64,000 nucleotides of DNA from Balneicella halophila. GTDB taxonomy: Bacteria > Bacteroidota > Bacteroidia > Bacteroidales > Balneicellaceae. Below, in pieces: positions 47,751 through 57,916 of the stretch (within the stretch, counting starts at the first letter, position 1; every line of letters begins with the position of its first letter). The translations under genes and the position numbers were made by a program. The notes beneath the pieces were generated by a model. It was not told the DNA's origin. It did not search any database and saw nothing but the letters and a program-made list of their open reading frames with translations. The DNA lies in the NCBI RefSeq assembly GCF_003096835.1, contig NZ_QENZ01000004.1:1-64000 (forward strand). The letters run 5' to 3'.

Positions 47751-47835
47751 CACAAATACTTTTAGCTTTGGATAACTATTTTTTTTCATGCTCTAAAGCA
47801 TTGATATTATTTACGTATGAGATTAATTTCTTTTC

Positions 47836-47843
47836 TAATTTTG
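47836..47843 (+). promoter_or_regulatory. Promoter -7 element of megL
   Basis: TAATTTTG, exact TAnnTTTG match, 45 bp before the ATG at 47889. The in-frame ATG at 47817 lies upstream of it and is therefore not the start. Confidence 0.55.
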
Positions 47844-47888
47844 TGTGGAACAAATTTAAAAATTCAAAAACCAAAACCCAAGTTATAC

Positions 47889-49088
47889 ATGAACAGAGAA
47901 CAATTAGAGAAAATGAAGTTTGCCTCGCAGAGCATCCATGGCGGACATATACGCAACCAATATGGTGCCTTAGCTACTCCTATTTACCAGACCTCAACCT
48001 TTGTGTTTGATAATGCTGAACAAGGAGGAAAACGCTTTGCTTTGGAAGAAGAAGGTTATATTTATACGCGTTTAGGTAATCCAAGTGTTACCCAAGTAGA
48101 AGAGAAATTAGCACTGCTTGAAGGTGCTGAGGTAGCTGTAGCAACATCATCAGGTATTGGTGCCGTTACTTCTGCTATGTGGGTAAGTGTAAATGCTGGT
48201 GATCATATTGTTGCAGCCAAAACCCTTTATGGATGTACATTTGCTTACCTATCACATGGTATTACTAGGTTTGGTGTAGAGGTTACTTTTGTAGACACTC
48301 GTTACCCAGAGGAGGTGGAGAAAGCACTTCGTCCAAACACCAAAGTGCTATATCTTGAAACCCCAGCAAATCCTAATATGTATGTGTCTGATATTCAGTT
48401 GCTATCTGACATGGCACATAAAAACAATCCAGAATGTTTGGTTTTCGTTGACAATACTTTTAGTACACCCTATTTACAACGTCCGTTAGAGTTAGGTGCA
48501 GATGTGATTATTCATTCTGCAACAAAATACTTAAATGGTCACGGAGACGTGATTGCGGGATTTGTAGTGGGTAGTAAAGAATTTATTGATCAAGCTCGCT
48601 TAGTCGGTGTTAAAGATATGACGGGTGCAAGCATGAGTCCTTTTGATGCTTTCTTGATCAGTCGTGGAATGAAAACCCTAAAAATCCGTATGGATGAGCA
48701 TTGTAAAAATGCACAAAAAGTGGCGGAGTTTTTAGAAAGTCATTCTGCAGTAAGTGAGGTATTGTATCCAGGCTTAAAGTCTTTCCCTCAATATGAACTG
48801 GCAAATAAACAAATGAGCCAACCCGGAGCAATGATTTCATTCTTAGTAAAGGGAGGTCTTGAAGGAGGAAAGAAATTTTTAAATTCATTACGCCTTTGTA
48901 GCATAGCTGTAAGTCTTGGAGATACTGAAACCTTAGTGCAACACCCAGCTAGTATGACGCATTCGCCTTACACTCCTGAAGAACGTGTTGCATCTGGAAT
49001 TGCTGAAGACTTAGTAAGAATTTCTGTAGGATTGGAAGATGCTGATGATATTATTGCAGACCTAAAACAAGGTTTAGAGCAATTGTAA
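47889..49088 (+). CDS. megL: Methionine gamma-lyase
   Basis: PLP enzyme splitting methionine to methanethiol, 2-oxobutyrate and ammonia. It belongs to the Cys/Met metabolism family; the PLP lysine is Lys213 (SATKYLNGHGD). Cys116 in LYGCTF is the residue that marks methionine gamma-lyases against cystathionine lyases and synthases. Length 399 aa from ATG 47889, supported by the promoter at 47836. It is monocistronic with a strong terminator. It may also act on homocysteine. Confidence 0.9.
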   Translation: MNREQLEKMKFASQSIHGGHIRNQYGALATPIYQTSTFVFDNAEQGGKRFALEEEGYIYTRLGNPSVTQVEEKLALLEGAEVAVATSSGIGAVTSAMWVSVNAGDHIVAAKTLYGCTFAYLSHGITRFGVEVTFVDTRYPEEVEKALRPNTKVLYLETPANPNMYVSDIQLLSDMAHKNNPECLVFVDNTFSTPYLQRPLELGADVIIHSATKYLNGHGDVIAGFVVGSKEFIDQARLVGVKDMTGASMSPFDAFLISRGMKTLKIRMDEHCKNAQKVAEFLESHSAVSEVLYPGLKSFPQYELANKQMSQPGAMISFLVKGGLEGGKKFLNSLRLCSIAVSLGDTETLVQHPASMTHSPYTPEERVASGIAEDLVRISVGLEDADDIIADLKQGLEQL

Positions 49089-49113
49089 TAATTTTAAACG
49101 TTGTAAATTTTAG

Positions 49114-49145
49114 AGAGCTACCTCTTTTAGAGGTGGCTCTTTTTG
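49114..49145 (+). terminator. Terminator of megL
   Basis: AGAGCTACCTC (49114-49124) pairs with GAGGTGGCTCT (49130-49140), one G-T pair, followed by TTTTTG. It is 25 bp after the stop. Confidence 0.9.
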
Positions 49146-49269
49146 TCTAATATAGAATAGAAAGTCTTCTCTGTCGTTTGCCGAGAATAGGATGTCGTTC
49201 ATCGAATAGTTTTGTGTAATTTTAAGCTGTCGCTTTCTTTTGCTATGTAAACATTAAAAAAAGAAAATC

Positions 49270-50127
49270 ATGAAACGAAAGAATTTTTTATTGATAGTAG
49301 TTGTTGGCGTGCTTTTAACAGGTTGTGTGGTGAAGTCTTTAAAGCCATTTTACACTGAAGATACTTTAGCCTATGATGCTTCTTTAATTGGAAGGTGGAA
49401 AGATGATAAAAATCAAGAGTGGGAGATTGTGTCAATGGAAAAAGCTTTAGGTTTAAATTTGTTAACACAGGAGTTTGACGTGGCAGATGAAAAACTAAAA
49501 GTAGATGAGTTCCAAAATAAATTAAAGAAAATAGAGAACAATAAGAATGGCGAGATGATAGTAAAAAGTAAAAAAGTTGCCATTTTTGGTGATAATGAAA
49601 AATCTGAGAATGGTTTCAGTAACTCAATTGATTCTGTGCTTATTGTTGATGGTAAAGTTACAATTTCTAAAGGGAAAGATACTTCAAATGGTAAAGAAGA
49701 AAATGAAATTTATAAAAATGCCTATATCTTTATGACTAAAGGCAAAAATGATAAAGAGTTTTATTTAGCAGTTCCGTTTAAAATAAAAGGTCAATTATTT
49801 TTAGATTTTACCCCCTTTAATATTGAAGGCGTAAATGGTCTTAGTGATTTTGCAGGAATGCACTATGTTGGCATACACACTTTGGCAAAATTAGATAAAA
49901 AAGGAGATGATTTAGAAATAGCTTGGTTGTCTGAAAGTAAAATTCAGGAATTATTTGAACAAAAGAAAATTCGTATTGCTCACGAAAAGATAGGAATAGA
50001 AAATGATGAAATTTTATTGACAGCCTCTTCGGAGGATTTGCAGAAATTTATTGCCAAATATATGGACTCTCCTGATGCTGAAAAATGGACAACTTCAGTA
50101 AAACGAGCTTTAAAACGTATAAAATAA
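49270..50127 (+). CDS. Lipoprotein coupled to a LytS-type sensor kinase
   Basis: Signal peptide with lipobox LLTGCVV (Cys17), then a 265-residue lysine-rich domain opening SLKPFYTEDTLAYDASLIGRWKDD and containing YLAVPFKIKGQLFLDFTPF. I do not recognise the fold; it has a WKDDKNQEWEI element seen in small beta-barrel/lipocalin-like lipoproteins. Its TAA stop overlaps the kinase ATG (TAATG), so it is translated with the two-component pair and is a candidate input or output of that system. Confidence 0.8.
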   Translation: MKRKNFLLIVVVGVLLTGCVVKSLKPFYTEDTLAYDASLIGRWKDDKNQEWEIVSMEKALGLNLLTQEFDVADEKLKVDEFQNKLKKIENNKNGEMIVKSKKVAIFGDNEKSENGFSNSIDSVLIVDGKVTISKGKDTSNGKEENEIYKNAYIFMTKGKNDKEFYLAVPFKIKGQLFLDFTPFNIEGVNGLSDFAGMHYVGIHTLAKLDKKGDDLEIAWLSESKIQELFEQKKIRIAHEKIGIENDEILLTASSEDLQKFIAKYMDSPDAEKWTTSVKRALKRIK

Positions 50128-51143
50128 TGAAAACCGACAGACATCAACCTTGGTTATTTAACGGCATTGTATGGTGTCTGTCTTTCGTTGTATTGTTATT
50201 TGCTTTTACGAAGGATGCTGAAAGCATTGGAGACATTGATTATATTTATACGCTTTTCTTTGTGTTGACACTTGTTCCGCCTGTGTTGCTGAATCTATAT
50301 GTGCTAATGCCCTTGTTGTTGAAGCGGGGAAAATACGTGTGGTTTGTCTTGGCTTTTCTTTTGAATATTGTTGTTTTTGCCAAATGTAATGAATGGTTTT
50401 TCTCATCTCTTATTGATAAGATATTGCCTAATTATTTTTTCATCAGTTACCATTCAGAGATTGATCTTTTGGTTATATTTGCTGTTTTTCTTTCCATTGT
50501 TACTTTGTTGAAATTGGCTGAAGAGGGATTTTATTTGCAGAAAAGAGAAAACCAAATATTGGAAATGGAGAAAGAGAAGGCACAGATGGAATTAGCCTTG
50601 GTACGTTCACAATTAAATCCTCACTTTTTATTCAATGCACTCAATTTGGTGTATGGTCTATCATTAGAAAATAATCAGAAAGCGACCGAGGCTATCGTAC
50701 AGTTGTCGGATATTTTACGTTATGTGGTTTATGATGCTAATACAGCGAAAGTTTCATTGCAGAAAGAAATTCTGTTGTTAGAAAATTACCTTGCCTTTCA
50801 GCAAAAACGAACTTTTGTAGAGGATGTAGATTTTAACATTAAAGTAGATAATGAAGAGGAACAAATTTGTCCGATGCTTTTGTTGCCTTTACTAGAGAAT
50901 GCCTTTAAATACGGAGCAAAAAGCCAAAGCGATTTTATTCACATCAACTTAAGGGGTCGTGAGGGTATTTTGAATTTCATTATCCGAAATTCGTATGAAA
51001 AAAAAGAGAAATCGGGAGGTGGTTTAGGACTGAAAATGCTCGAAGAAACATTACATCTTGTCTATCCTGAAAAGCATCATTTGGTGGTGGAAGATACAGG
51101 CGTTATTTTTGAAGTGAAACTAAACATCAATCTCAATGGCTAA
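50127..51143 (+). CDS. LytS/YpdA-family sensor histidine kinase
   Basis: A 338-aa membrane kinase with four N-terminal membrane helices (about 10-28, 38-60, 72-95, 112-135), no visible extracytoplasmic sensor domain, then the His_kinase domain with the phospho-acceptor motif QLNPHFLFNALN and the ATPase N-box LLPLLENAFKYGA, then GGGLGLKMLEETL. The start ATG 50127 overlaps the lipoprotein stop; the upstream ATG at 50085 is within that gene. Its stop overlaps the regulator start by 8 bp. Confidence 0.92.
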   Translation: MKTDRHQPWLFNGIVWCLSFVVLLFAFTKDAESIGDIDYIYTLFFVLTLVPPVLLNLYVLMPLLLKRGKYVWFVLAFLLNIVVFAKCNEWFFSSLIDKILPNYFFISYHSEIDLLVIFAVFLSIVTLLKLAEEGFYLQKRENQILEMEKEKAQMELALVRSQLNPHFLFNALNLVYGLSLENNQKATEAIVQLSDILRYVVYDANTAKVSLQKEILLLENYLAFQQKRTFVEDVDFNIKVDNEEEQICPMLLLPLLENAFKYGAKSQSDFIHINLRGREGILNFIIRNSYEKKEKSGGGLGLKMLEETLHLVYPEKHHLVVEDTGVIFEVKLNINLNG

Positions 51144-51816
51144 AGTAAGTTGCCTTATCATAGATGATGAGCCTATGGCACAGAAAATTTTGCAACGCTT
51201 TGTGGCGGAGGTTCCAATTTTAGAATTAAAAGGAGTTTGCAAAAATGCTATGGAGGCGATGGATATACTTCAAACATTGCCTGTTGATTTACTGTTTTTG
51301 GATATTAACATGCCCCAACTTTCCGGCTTGGATTTTTACAAAACTTTGCCTAATCCACCTGATGTTATTTTCACGACGGCACATCCGGAGTTTGCCGTAG
51401 AGGGCTTTGAGGTCAATGCCGTAGATTATTTGCTAAAGCCAATTGCTTTTGAGCGATTTTTAACTGCCGTGAATAAAATAAAAGAACGCCAAACGGAGAC
51501 AAAACAAGAAGCTTTGTGGGTAAAGTCCGACAAATCATTACACAAAATTCCTTTTGCCTCTATTGTTTACATCGAGGCATTGGGCGATTATGTGAAAATC
51601 TATTACGATGAAACGGTTTTACTCACGAATGAAACTTTGAAATGCGTGCTCGAAAGACTTCCCGGAATATCTTTTCTACAAATTCATAAATCGTATGTCG
51701 TAAATCTGGAGAAGATAACTTTTATAAGTGGTAACCAAGCCTACTGTAATGCAACAGCTTTGCCTATCGGGCGAAAATATAAAGAAGAATTTTTGGAGAA
51801 ATGGAAAGGACAATAA
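51136..51816 (+). CDS. LytTR-family response regulator
   Basis: The receiver domain (1-120) has the acidic pair IDDEP, the phospho-acceptor in DLLFLDINMPQLSG and the KP dipeptide (YLLKPIAF). It is followed by a LytTR DNA-binding domain (about 130-226; IVYIEALGDYVKIYY; LQIHKSYVVNLEKI). Length 226 aa. It is paired with the kinase by overlap; target genes are unknown, and autoregulation is typical. Confidence 0.93.
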   Translation: MAKVSCLIIDDEPMAQKILQRFVAEVPILELKGVCKNAMEAMDILQTLPVDLLFLDINMPQLSGLDFYKTLPNPPDVIFTTAHPEFAVEGFEVNAVDYLLKPIAFERFLTAVNKIKERQTETKQEALWVKSDKSLHKIPFASIVYIEALGDYVKIYYDETVLLTNETLKCVLERLPGISFLQIHKSYVVNLEKITFISGNQAYCNATALPIGRKYKEEFLEKWKGQ

Positions 51817-51909
51817 AATCTTTCTATTTTTTACGCAACCTTTTGAATGTTTTGCCGTCTATCTATAAAGAGAGTTATATTTTACAGTTTTCATAAATTA
51901 ATATAAAAT

Positions 51910-52362
51910 TATAAAAAAATATTATTAATATTAACCTCTTTTTTGTTTGGGTGTGATGGTAAAGAGGACAGTATCCCACTCGTATTACAACACTTTAGAT
52001 GTTCCTTTGAGAGACTAAATACAAAAGATGCTGTTAAAGTTACTGTTGAATGTCAGGAAGATAAAAGTATAGAGCCTTTTTTAAGTATAGATATAGGGAA
52101 AGAAGTTTATGAATTAGAAGGTAATTCTATTATTTTATCACTAGATAAGATAGTAGCAGAAGAGAAAAATTTTAACTGTATCATTAAATTTTTCCCTTAT
52201 TGGATTAAGAGTGAAAATGGATTTAAGGATATGCAGGAAGAGTGGGGTAGCAGAAAAATGACTTACATATTGCATATTTATAATGATAATACACAGGTTT
52301 ATGAGAAGAAATTGAATTATCCGGAAGATAATTATAAAGAAACTATCGAAGTTAGGTTTTAA
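51910..52362 (+). pseudogene. Small lipoprotein with an apparently lost start codon
   Basis: The frame 51943-52362 (139 codons from a TTG) begins LFGCDGKED. Reading further upstream in the same frame gives KKILLILTSFLFGC, an ideal lipoprotein signal peptide with a lipobox cysteine. However, the codon where Met should stand (51910-51912) is TAT, and a stop lies two codons before that. So either the start was mutated, a non-standard start is used, or a signal-less protein is made. The mature part is acidic and beta-rich (IEPFLSIDIGKEVYELEG); family unknown. Confidence 0.6.
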
Positions 52363-52374
52363 AATCATCTTATA

Positions 52375-52404
52375 TTTGATACTAAAGTTGTCTTGCTATC
52401 TTTG
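52375..52404 (+). promoter_or_regulatory. Promoter of the nucleoid-associated protein gene
   Basis: A full Bacteroidota promoter: TTTG (52375-52378), an 18-bp spacer, and TATCTTTG (52397-52404), 17 bp before the ATG. Confidence 0.65.
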
Positions 52405-52421
52405 TGTGAAAATAGCAAACG

Positions 52422-53459
52422 ATGTACTTTTTAAATAATGCAACTTTTCATAGCGTGGTTTTGCATCACGTGGGTAATAAACAAAATGGAGATGCACTGC
52501 GTCATAGTAAGTTCCCATTGAAATTAGATGAGGAAACGGGCGAATTGCTTAAAACCTACTTTCTGTCAAAATTCAAATCGGAAGAGTTATTTCAGTTTAC
52601 GCATTCTTCTGATTTAGAGCTAAATGAAGTATATACCTATGTGACGGAGATTTTTGATAATCCGGAAAGTTTAGTAGAGCAGTCGCAACACTTAGCAACC
52701 TTTCTTTACGAACAATGTACCCATCCGAAGATAAAAGGAGGGGAGTTTTATGTAGTTTATTTCAAAGATTGCGTGATAGACAAAAAAGGCGTAGATGCTG
52801 TTGGTTTATTCAAATCTGAGAATAAAGAGACCTTTTTGAAAATATATCCACAAGGTGATAATTTTGAAGTAGAATCTCAACAGGGAATCAATATCAACAA
52901 GTTGGATAAAGGTTGCCTTATCTTCAATACAGAAAGTGAAAATGGATACAGAGTTGCCGTAGTAGATAATACGAATCGTAATATGGAGGCACAGTATTGG
53001 GTTGATGATTTCTTGCAACTCAAAGTGCGAGAAGATAACTACTATCAGACCGCTAACACTTTGGAAATGTACAAAGACTATGTAACCAAGCAATTGCCTG
53101 AGGAGTTTGAAATGAACCGAGTAGATCAAGCCGATTTGCTCAACCGCACGATGGATTTTTTCAAAAACAAGGAAGAATTTACGATGCAAGATTTTACGCA
53201 AGAAATTCTCCAGCAACCAGAAGTGATTGATAGCTTTGATGCTTACAGAACTGAATATCAAAACGAACACGATCTAATGTTATCGGATGATTTTAATATC
53301 TCTGAAGGTGCGGTGAAAAAGCAACAACGTGTCTATAAAAGTGTGATAAAATTAGATAAGAACTTTCATATCTACGTACACGGCGACCGTTCCAAAATAG
53401 AACACGGCGAAGACTACAAAGGCAAATTCTACAAAATTTACTTCGACGAGGAAAAGTAG
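52422..53459 (+). CDS. Nucleoid-associated protein (YejK/NdpA family)
   Basis: A 345-aa cytoplasmic protein with the family start (LNNATFHSVVLHHVGNK), a central block FYVVYFKDCVIDKKGVDAVGLFK and AQYWVDDFLQL, matching the 37-kDa nucleoid-associated family that coats DNA in large amounts in E. coli. It is monocistronic with a near-consensus promoter. The biological role outside nucleoid binding is poorly known. Confidence 0.85.
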   Translation: MYFLNNATFHSVVLHHVGNKQNGDALRHSKFPLKLDEETGELLKTYFLSKFKSEELFQFTHSSDLELNEVYTYVTEIFDNPESLVEQSQHLATFLYEQCTHPKIKGGEFYVVYFKDCVIDKKGVDAVGLFKSENKETFLKIYPQGDNFEVESQQGININKLDKGCLIFNTESENGYRVAVVDNTNRNMEAQYWVDDFLQLKVREDNYYQTANTLEMYKDYVTKQLPEEFEMNRVDQADLLNRTMDFFKNKEEFTMQDFTQEILQQPEVIDSFDAYRTEYQNEHDLMLSDDFNISEGAVKKQQRVYKSVIKLDKNFHIYVHGDRSKIEHGEDYKGKFYKIYFDEEK

Positions 53460-53473
53460 TCGAGGAGGTTTAC

Positions 53474-53983
53474 TTACTCATTGACCATTTCAGATTGTTT
53501 TTCCAAACGCTTTTGAACTTCAAGAGCTATTTGTGAAAACCATTTTTGGTAAGATGCATTGTTTTCGCTTACACTTTCTCTATATTTCTTCTGACTAGAA
53601 CCTTCATTAGACCAATCTTCATCAACGTAGCCAGATTTTACTGTCAATTTTACTTCAGTTTGTGTCTTGTTTACTGGTTCTACAATAAAATATACTTTAT
53701 GAATGTCCTCATTAGTTACAGATTCAGTATTTGCAAGTCCACTAAGTATTTGACTGCCTACAGATACCTTTTCACTTTTTGAAGCATTGATTATACCACT
53801 CAAGTTGTCTACCATGTCTATTGTATAATTCTGAGCATGAAGTACAGAAACTATAGCACCAGTAACTGTTGCCTTATCTGCATAAAATATATTTGACTTA
53901 TCCTGAGGAGTCAATCTTGAAGTTCCACAAGAAATTGATAGACTAATTAATAGAATAATTGATATAATATTTAAAGGTTTCAT
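53474..53983 (-). CDS. Hypothetical lipoprotein
   Basis: 169 aa, signal peptide with lipobox SISCGTS (Cys19). The domain continues KATVTGAIVSVLHAQNYTIDMVDNLSGIINASK and VYFIVEPVNKTQTEVKLTVKSGY, a pattern of alternating strands and one amphipathic helix as in small envelope lipoproteins with DUF4136/BamC-like folds; no firm family. It converges on the nucleoid-protein gene with 14 bp between stops. Confidence 0.75.
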   Translation of the reverse strand: MKPLNIISIILLISLSISCGTSRLTPQDKSNIFYADKATVTGAIVSVLHAQNYTIDMVDNLSGIINASKSEKVSVGSQILSGLANTESVTNEDIHKVYFIVEPVNKTQTEVKLTVKSGYVDEDWSNEGSSQKKYRESVSENNASYQKWFSQIALEVQKRLEKQSEMVNE

Positions 53984-54023
53984 AATAGTAATTTGTCTTT
54001 TTGTAAAGATGTTCTATAACTTT

Positions 54024-55145
54024 TTACCGATTGCCTTCTTCTTGTTTGCCCTCTATGATATCTTCTTTCATTTCTTGTTTTTCTGATTTTGAAAGCTTAT
54101 ACCTGTCATTGTTAGCAGTTCCATTCTCCACATAAAATTCACAATAAATAGGGAAATGGTCGGAGCCAATCTCTCGAAGTCGTTTTAGCGTTTTGATGAA
54201 AATCGTGTTAGAATGAAATAGTAAATCGATAGGTACACGGATCATTCTATATTTTGCATGAAACGAAGCAATCAATCCTCTACCTTCACGAGGGTCTATT
54301 AAACCTGTAGCCTTACGAAATAGTCGAGAACTACGTGCCCAAGCTACATTGTTAAAATCACCAACTACTAAAAAGGATTCTTTAGTTCTATTTTTTAGAG
54401 AGTTAGCAATAGCCATCAATTCCCCATCACGTTCTTTAGATGTTTCTTCTTCTGTGGGACTTGGAGGAGGTGGATGCACTCCATAAAAGGTAAAAGTTTG
54501 TCCATCAGGAGATTGCATTTTTGCCTCTATACTTGGCAGGTCATCAGAAACGTGATAATGAACTTTGTAAGAGCCTATTGGCAATCTAGAATACAGATGC
54601 ATACCATAAGTATTTTCCAAGGGTACTTTCACGTTAAATAAATAGGTTTTCTCTATTGGTCTAAGTGCATTTTGCCATTCAGAATTACTTTCAATAGTCA
54701 AAATAATATCAGGTTTTATTTCGTCAATTAGCTTTAATAACTTATCGTATTTTTTACTGTATTGGTAAACATTAAAAGATAATAATTTAATTTCCTTTGA
54801 GTTTTTAGGAATTTCTCGTTTGTCCTTTCTTATTAATTTAAAAAGAGGTGTATAACGCAAAAGCGTAATTCCATGGTAAACAGTAAGAATAACAAGCAAC
54901 CAAATGACTATCCAAAAAAGAGTATGCTGTTCTTTTACGATAAAAAATCCAATAACAGCAAAAGCCGGTAACCAGAAAAATAAGTGCACTTTTAAAAAAT
55001 CACAGATACGTACAGTCCAATGTTTGCTGTGTAAGAAAGGGAGTAAACTCACCAGTACTAAAATAAAAACGATGCTGTAATATAATGCTTGCATATTAAT
55101 TCGTAAGATAATGCGAATAAAGATAATAAAAAGCAGAAAAATCAC
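54024..55145 (-). CDS. Membrane-anchored endonuclease/exonuclease/phosphatase-family protein
   Basis: Three N-terminal hydrophobic segments (about 1-25, 40-62, 68-88) followed by an EEP domain: IKLLSFNVYQ, ILTIESNSEW, FYGVHPPPPSP, VVGDFNNVAW and the final catalytic GSDHFPIYCEF. The substrate could be nucleic acid, a phospholipid or a phosphoester; the membrane tether with an exposed domain is the visible feature. Length 373 aa with a Lys/Glu-rich tail. Confidence 0.88.
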   Translation of the reverse strand: MIFLLFIIFIRIILRINMQALYYSIVFILVLVSLLPFLHSKHWTVRICDFLKVHLFFWLPAFAVIGFFIVKEQHTLFWIVIWLLVILTVYHGITLLRYTPLFKLIRKDKREIPKNSKEIKLLSFNVYQYSKKYDKLLKLIDEIKPDIILTIESNSEWQNALRPIEKTYLFNVKVPLENTYGMHLYSRLPIGSYKVHYHVSDDLPSIEAKMQSPDGQTFTFYGVHPPPPSPTEEETSKERDGELMAIANSLKNRTKESFLVVGDFNNVAWARSSRLFRKATGLIDPREGRGLIASFHAKYRMIRVPIDLLFHSNTIFIKTLKRLREIGSDHFPIYCEFYVENGTANNDRYKLSKSEKQEMKEDIIEGKQEEGNR

Positions 55146-55256
55146 AATTAGTTAGATTGTGATTATTTTTTTAAGAATACTAGTAACTTACATTGCGTCA
55201 TTAAAAAATACAGCTAATGCTAAGACTACATAGATAAAGAACTTTTGAAAAATAAC

Positions 55257-55264
55257 TATCTTTG
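55257..55264 (+). promoter_or_regulatory. Promoter -7 element of metG
   Basis: TATCTTTG, exact consensus, 37 bp before the metG ATG. Confidence 0.55.
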
Positions 55265-55301
55265 TCTAACTTATTAAAATTATAAAAAAAAACAGAGAAT
55301 T

Positions 55302-57335
55302 ATGAAGCAATTCAACAGAACATTGGTAACAACCGCTTTACCCTATGCAAATGGACCTGTACATATTGGTCATTTAGCAGGTGTTTACATACCTGCTGAT
55401 ATTTATGTGCGCTACTTACGAATGCGTGGTGAGGATGTGTTGCATATCGGTGGGTCTGATGAACATGGAGTGCCAATTACGATTCGTGCACAAAAAGAGG
55501 GAGTGACACCACAAGATATAGTAGATAGATATCATAATCTGATTAAAGACTCTTTCGAGGAATTTGGAATCTCTTTTGATATTTATTCACGCACGAGTAG
55601 CGAGACTCATCATGAACTAGCTTCAGAATTTTTTCAAACTTTATATGATAAAGGAATATTCCAAGAGGAAACTCGACAACAACTTTATGATGCTGAGGCA
55701 GACCAATTTTTGGCTGATCGCTACGTAGTTGGTACTTGCCCTGTTTGTAATAGTGAAGGAGCTTATGGCGACCAATGTGAAAAATGCGGTTCTTCACTGA
55801 ATGCAACGGAATTGAAGAATCCAAAGTCTGCCCTTACAGGAAATACTCCAGTGATGAAAGAAACAAAACATTGGTATTTGCCTTTAGATAAATATGAAGA
55901 TTATTTGAGAAATTGGATTTTAGAAGAACACAAAGAATGGCGTGCCAACGTTTATGGACAATGTAAGTCTTGGTTAGATTCTGGTTTGCATCCACGTGCG
56001 GTGACTCGTGACCTTGACTGGGGAGTACCCGTTCCAGTAAAAGGAGGAGAGGGCAAAGTGCTTTACGTCTGGTTCGATGCACCGATAGGTTACATTTCTG
56101 CAACTAAAGAACTGACTCCTGATTGGGAGAAATATTGGAAGCAAGAAGATACCCGCTTGATACATTTTATTGGAAAAGATAATATTGTATTTCATTGTAT
56201 CGTCTTTCCTGCGATGCTGAAAGCTGAGGGCTCTTATATTTTGCCTGATAATGTTCCGTCCAATGAATTTTTAAATTTAGAAGGCGATAAAATTTCCACT
56301 TCACGAAATTGGGCAGTTTGGTTGCACGAATATTTGAAGGAATTTCCAAACCAACAGGATACTTTACGCTATGTACTAACGGCGAATGCTCCTGAAACAA
56401 AAGATAATGATTTTACGTGGAAGGATTTTCAGGCGAGAAATAATAATGAACTGGTTGCTGTTCTCGGTAACTTTGTAAATAGAGCATTGGTGTTGACGCA
56501 GAAGTATTTTGATGGAAAAGTACCTGAGCTTGGTGAACTTACAGAGCGTGACAAGGAAGTGTTAGCGGAATTACCTGTTCTAATTGATGAGACGACGAAT
56601 AAGTTAGAAAACTTTCATTTTAGAGATGGTTTGAAAGCGATGATGAGCATCGGTCGGTTAGGAAACAAATACTTAGCAGAAACAGAGCCATGGAAATTGT
56701 GGAAAACTGAGCCTGAGCGTGTTGCGACTATCCTGAATCTTTCTTTACAGATAGTAGGGGCTTTAAGTATGATTACAGAACCTTTTATTCCTTTTTCTGC
56801 AAAGAAACTAAGAAAAATGCTACAGGTTGATATCATCAAATGGCAAGATATTAAGGAGTTCAAACTAGAAGCAGGACATCAGATAGGTAAACCCTCTTTA
56901 TTATTTGAGAAAATAGAAAATGAGGCAGTTCAACAGCAAGTTGACAAGCTTTTAAAGACAAAACAGGATAATGAAGAAGAACAAACTCAATCTTTTGCTC
57001 CTATAAAAGAAGAGATTGACTTTGAGACCTTTACGAAGCTTGATATGCGTGTAGGGACTATTAAAACAGCGGAGCGAGTACCGAAAACAGATAAGTTATT
57101 GAAGATGACTATTGACATAGGCAGTGAAGAGCGTACGGTGGTTTCGGGCATCGCTAAAGATTATGAGCCTGAGAAAGTAATTGGTACGCAAGTAACCTTA
57201 TTGACGAACTTAGCACCAAGAAAAATTCGAGGTATCCTTTCACAAGGTATGATTTTAATGGCAGAAAATACCGACGGTAAGTTGGCATTTATTTCGCCGG
57301 ATAAAACAGTAGATAGCGGTAGCGGAATTTCATAA
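55302..57335 (+). CDS. metG: Methionyl-tRNA synthetase
   Basis: Charges tRNA-Met. Class I signature [15 protein letters not shown] (HIGH), a zinc knuckle ([18 protein letters not shown]), the KMSKS-equivalent loop ([10 protein letters not shown]), an anticodon-binding helical domain and a C-terminal tRNA-binding OB domain (about 575-677; [33 protein letters not shown]). Length 677 aa is normal for the long form. The region 57336-57490 after it holds no recognisable feature. Confidence 0.96.
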   Translation: MKQFNRTLVTTALPYANGPVHIGHLAGVYIPADIYVRYLRMRGEDVLHIGGSDEHGVPITIRAQKEGVTPQDIVDRYHNLIKDSFEEFGISFDIYSRTSSETHHELASEFFQTLYDKGIFQEETRQQLYDAEADQFLADRYVVGTCPVCNSEGAYGDQCEKCGSSLNATELKNPKSALTGNTPVMKETKHWYLPLDKYEDYLRNWILEEHKEWRANVYGQCKSWLDSGLHPRAVTRDLDWGVPVPVKGGEGKVLYVWFDAPIGYISATKELTPDWEKYWKQEDTRLIHFIGKDNIVFHCIVFPAMLKAEGSYILPDNVPSNEFLNLEGDKISTSRNWAVWLHEYLKEFPNQQDTLRYVLTANAPETKDNDFTWKDFQARNNNELVAVLGNFVNRALVLTQKYFDGKVPELGELTERDKEVLAELPVLIDETTNKLENFHFRDGLKAMMSIGRLGNKYLAETEPWKLWKTEPERVATILNLSLQIVGALSMITEPFIPFSAKKLRKMLQVDIIKWQDIKEFKLEAGHQIGKPSLLFEKIENEAVQQQVDKLLKTKQDNEEEQTQSFAPIKEEIDFETFTKLDMRVGTIKTAERVPKTDKLLKMTIDIGSEERTVVSGIAKDYEPEKVIGTQVTLLTNLAPRKIRGILSQGMILMAENTDGKLAFISPDKTVDSGSGIS

Positions 57336-57490
57336 TGCTAAAACTCTGTCAGGTTGAGTGAATTTTACGACTCTAAGGCGTACAATTTGTATCGAAAACA
57401 AAGAGTTTTTATATTCTAACTCTCTGATAAAAAAGCTACTAGTAAATTAGAGCTGGAACTTTAAAGAGTGATTTCGGTGAGGTTGTCTTG

Positions 57491-57916
57491 TTATTTTAAC
57501 CGCAATAAAAAGATGATGAATATGGTAAATATATTACCAACAGCAGTCATGATATTATCAAAATAATCTATAGGGTAATCCCATAGAAAAAATTGAATAT
57601 ATTCCCATAAGGTCAAACCTAAAAATGAAAATAAGAAAGCAAATAAATGCCTTCTTATTAGTGAGTTTTCACTTCTAAAAAGACCTTTGAAATATATAAA
57701 TCCTAGCACATAAAAAATTGCACCTGCAAAAAAGTTTGGCAATGTTTCTTGCAAAAAATCTAAAGTTTCAGAAAGGTGAGGGGGTTGAGGTCTAATATAA
57801 GACTTAATCAATATAATCCCTAAAAAAGACAAAATTGCCCAATATATTAGTATTTTAAGTTTAGGTTTTTCTTTTCGTTCTTTAGCTACTTCGTATTTAA
57901 TGTTTTGAAAATTCAT
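57491..57916 (-). CDS. Hypothetical membrane protein, four helices
   Basis: 141 aa with a charged N-terminus (NIKYEVAKERKEKPKLK) and four hydrophobic segments (ILIYWAILSFLGIILIKSY; FFAGAIFYVLGFIYF; HLFAFLFSFLGLTLWEYIQFF; the final ILLRLK end). I do not recognise the family; the WEYIQFFLWDYPIDYFDNIMT stretch resembles a quinone or lipid-binding loop, but that is only a guess. It stands alone between metG and the fic remnant. Confidence 0.65.
   Translation of the reverse strand: MNFQNIKYEVAKERKEKPKLKILIYWAILSFLGIILIKSYIRPQPPHLSETLDFLQETLPNFFAGAIFYVLGFIYFKGLFRSENSLIRRHLFAFLFSFLGLTLWEYIQFFLWDYPIDYFDNIMTAVGNIFTIFIIFLLRLK

Noticed and set aside
47817-47888. Upstream ATG extending methionine gamma-lyase
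   Set aside because: It lies before the TAATTTTG promoter element, and the added residues are unlike the family start.
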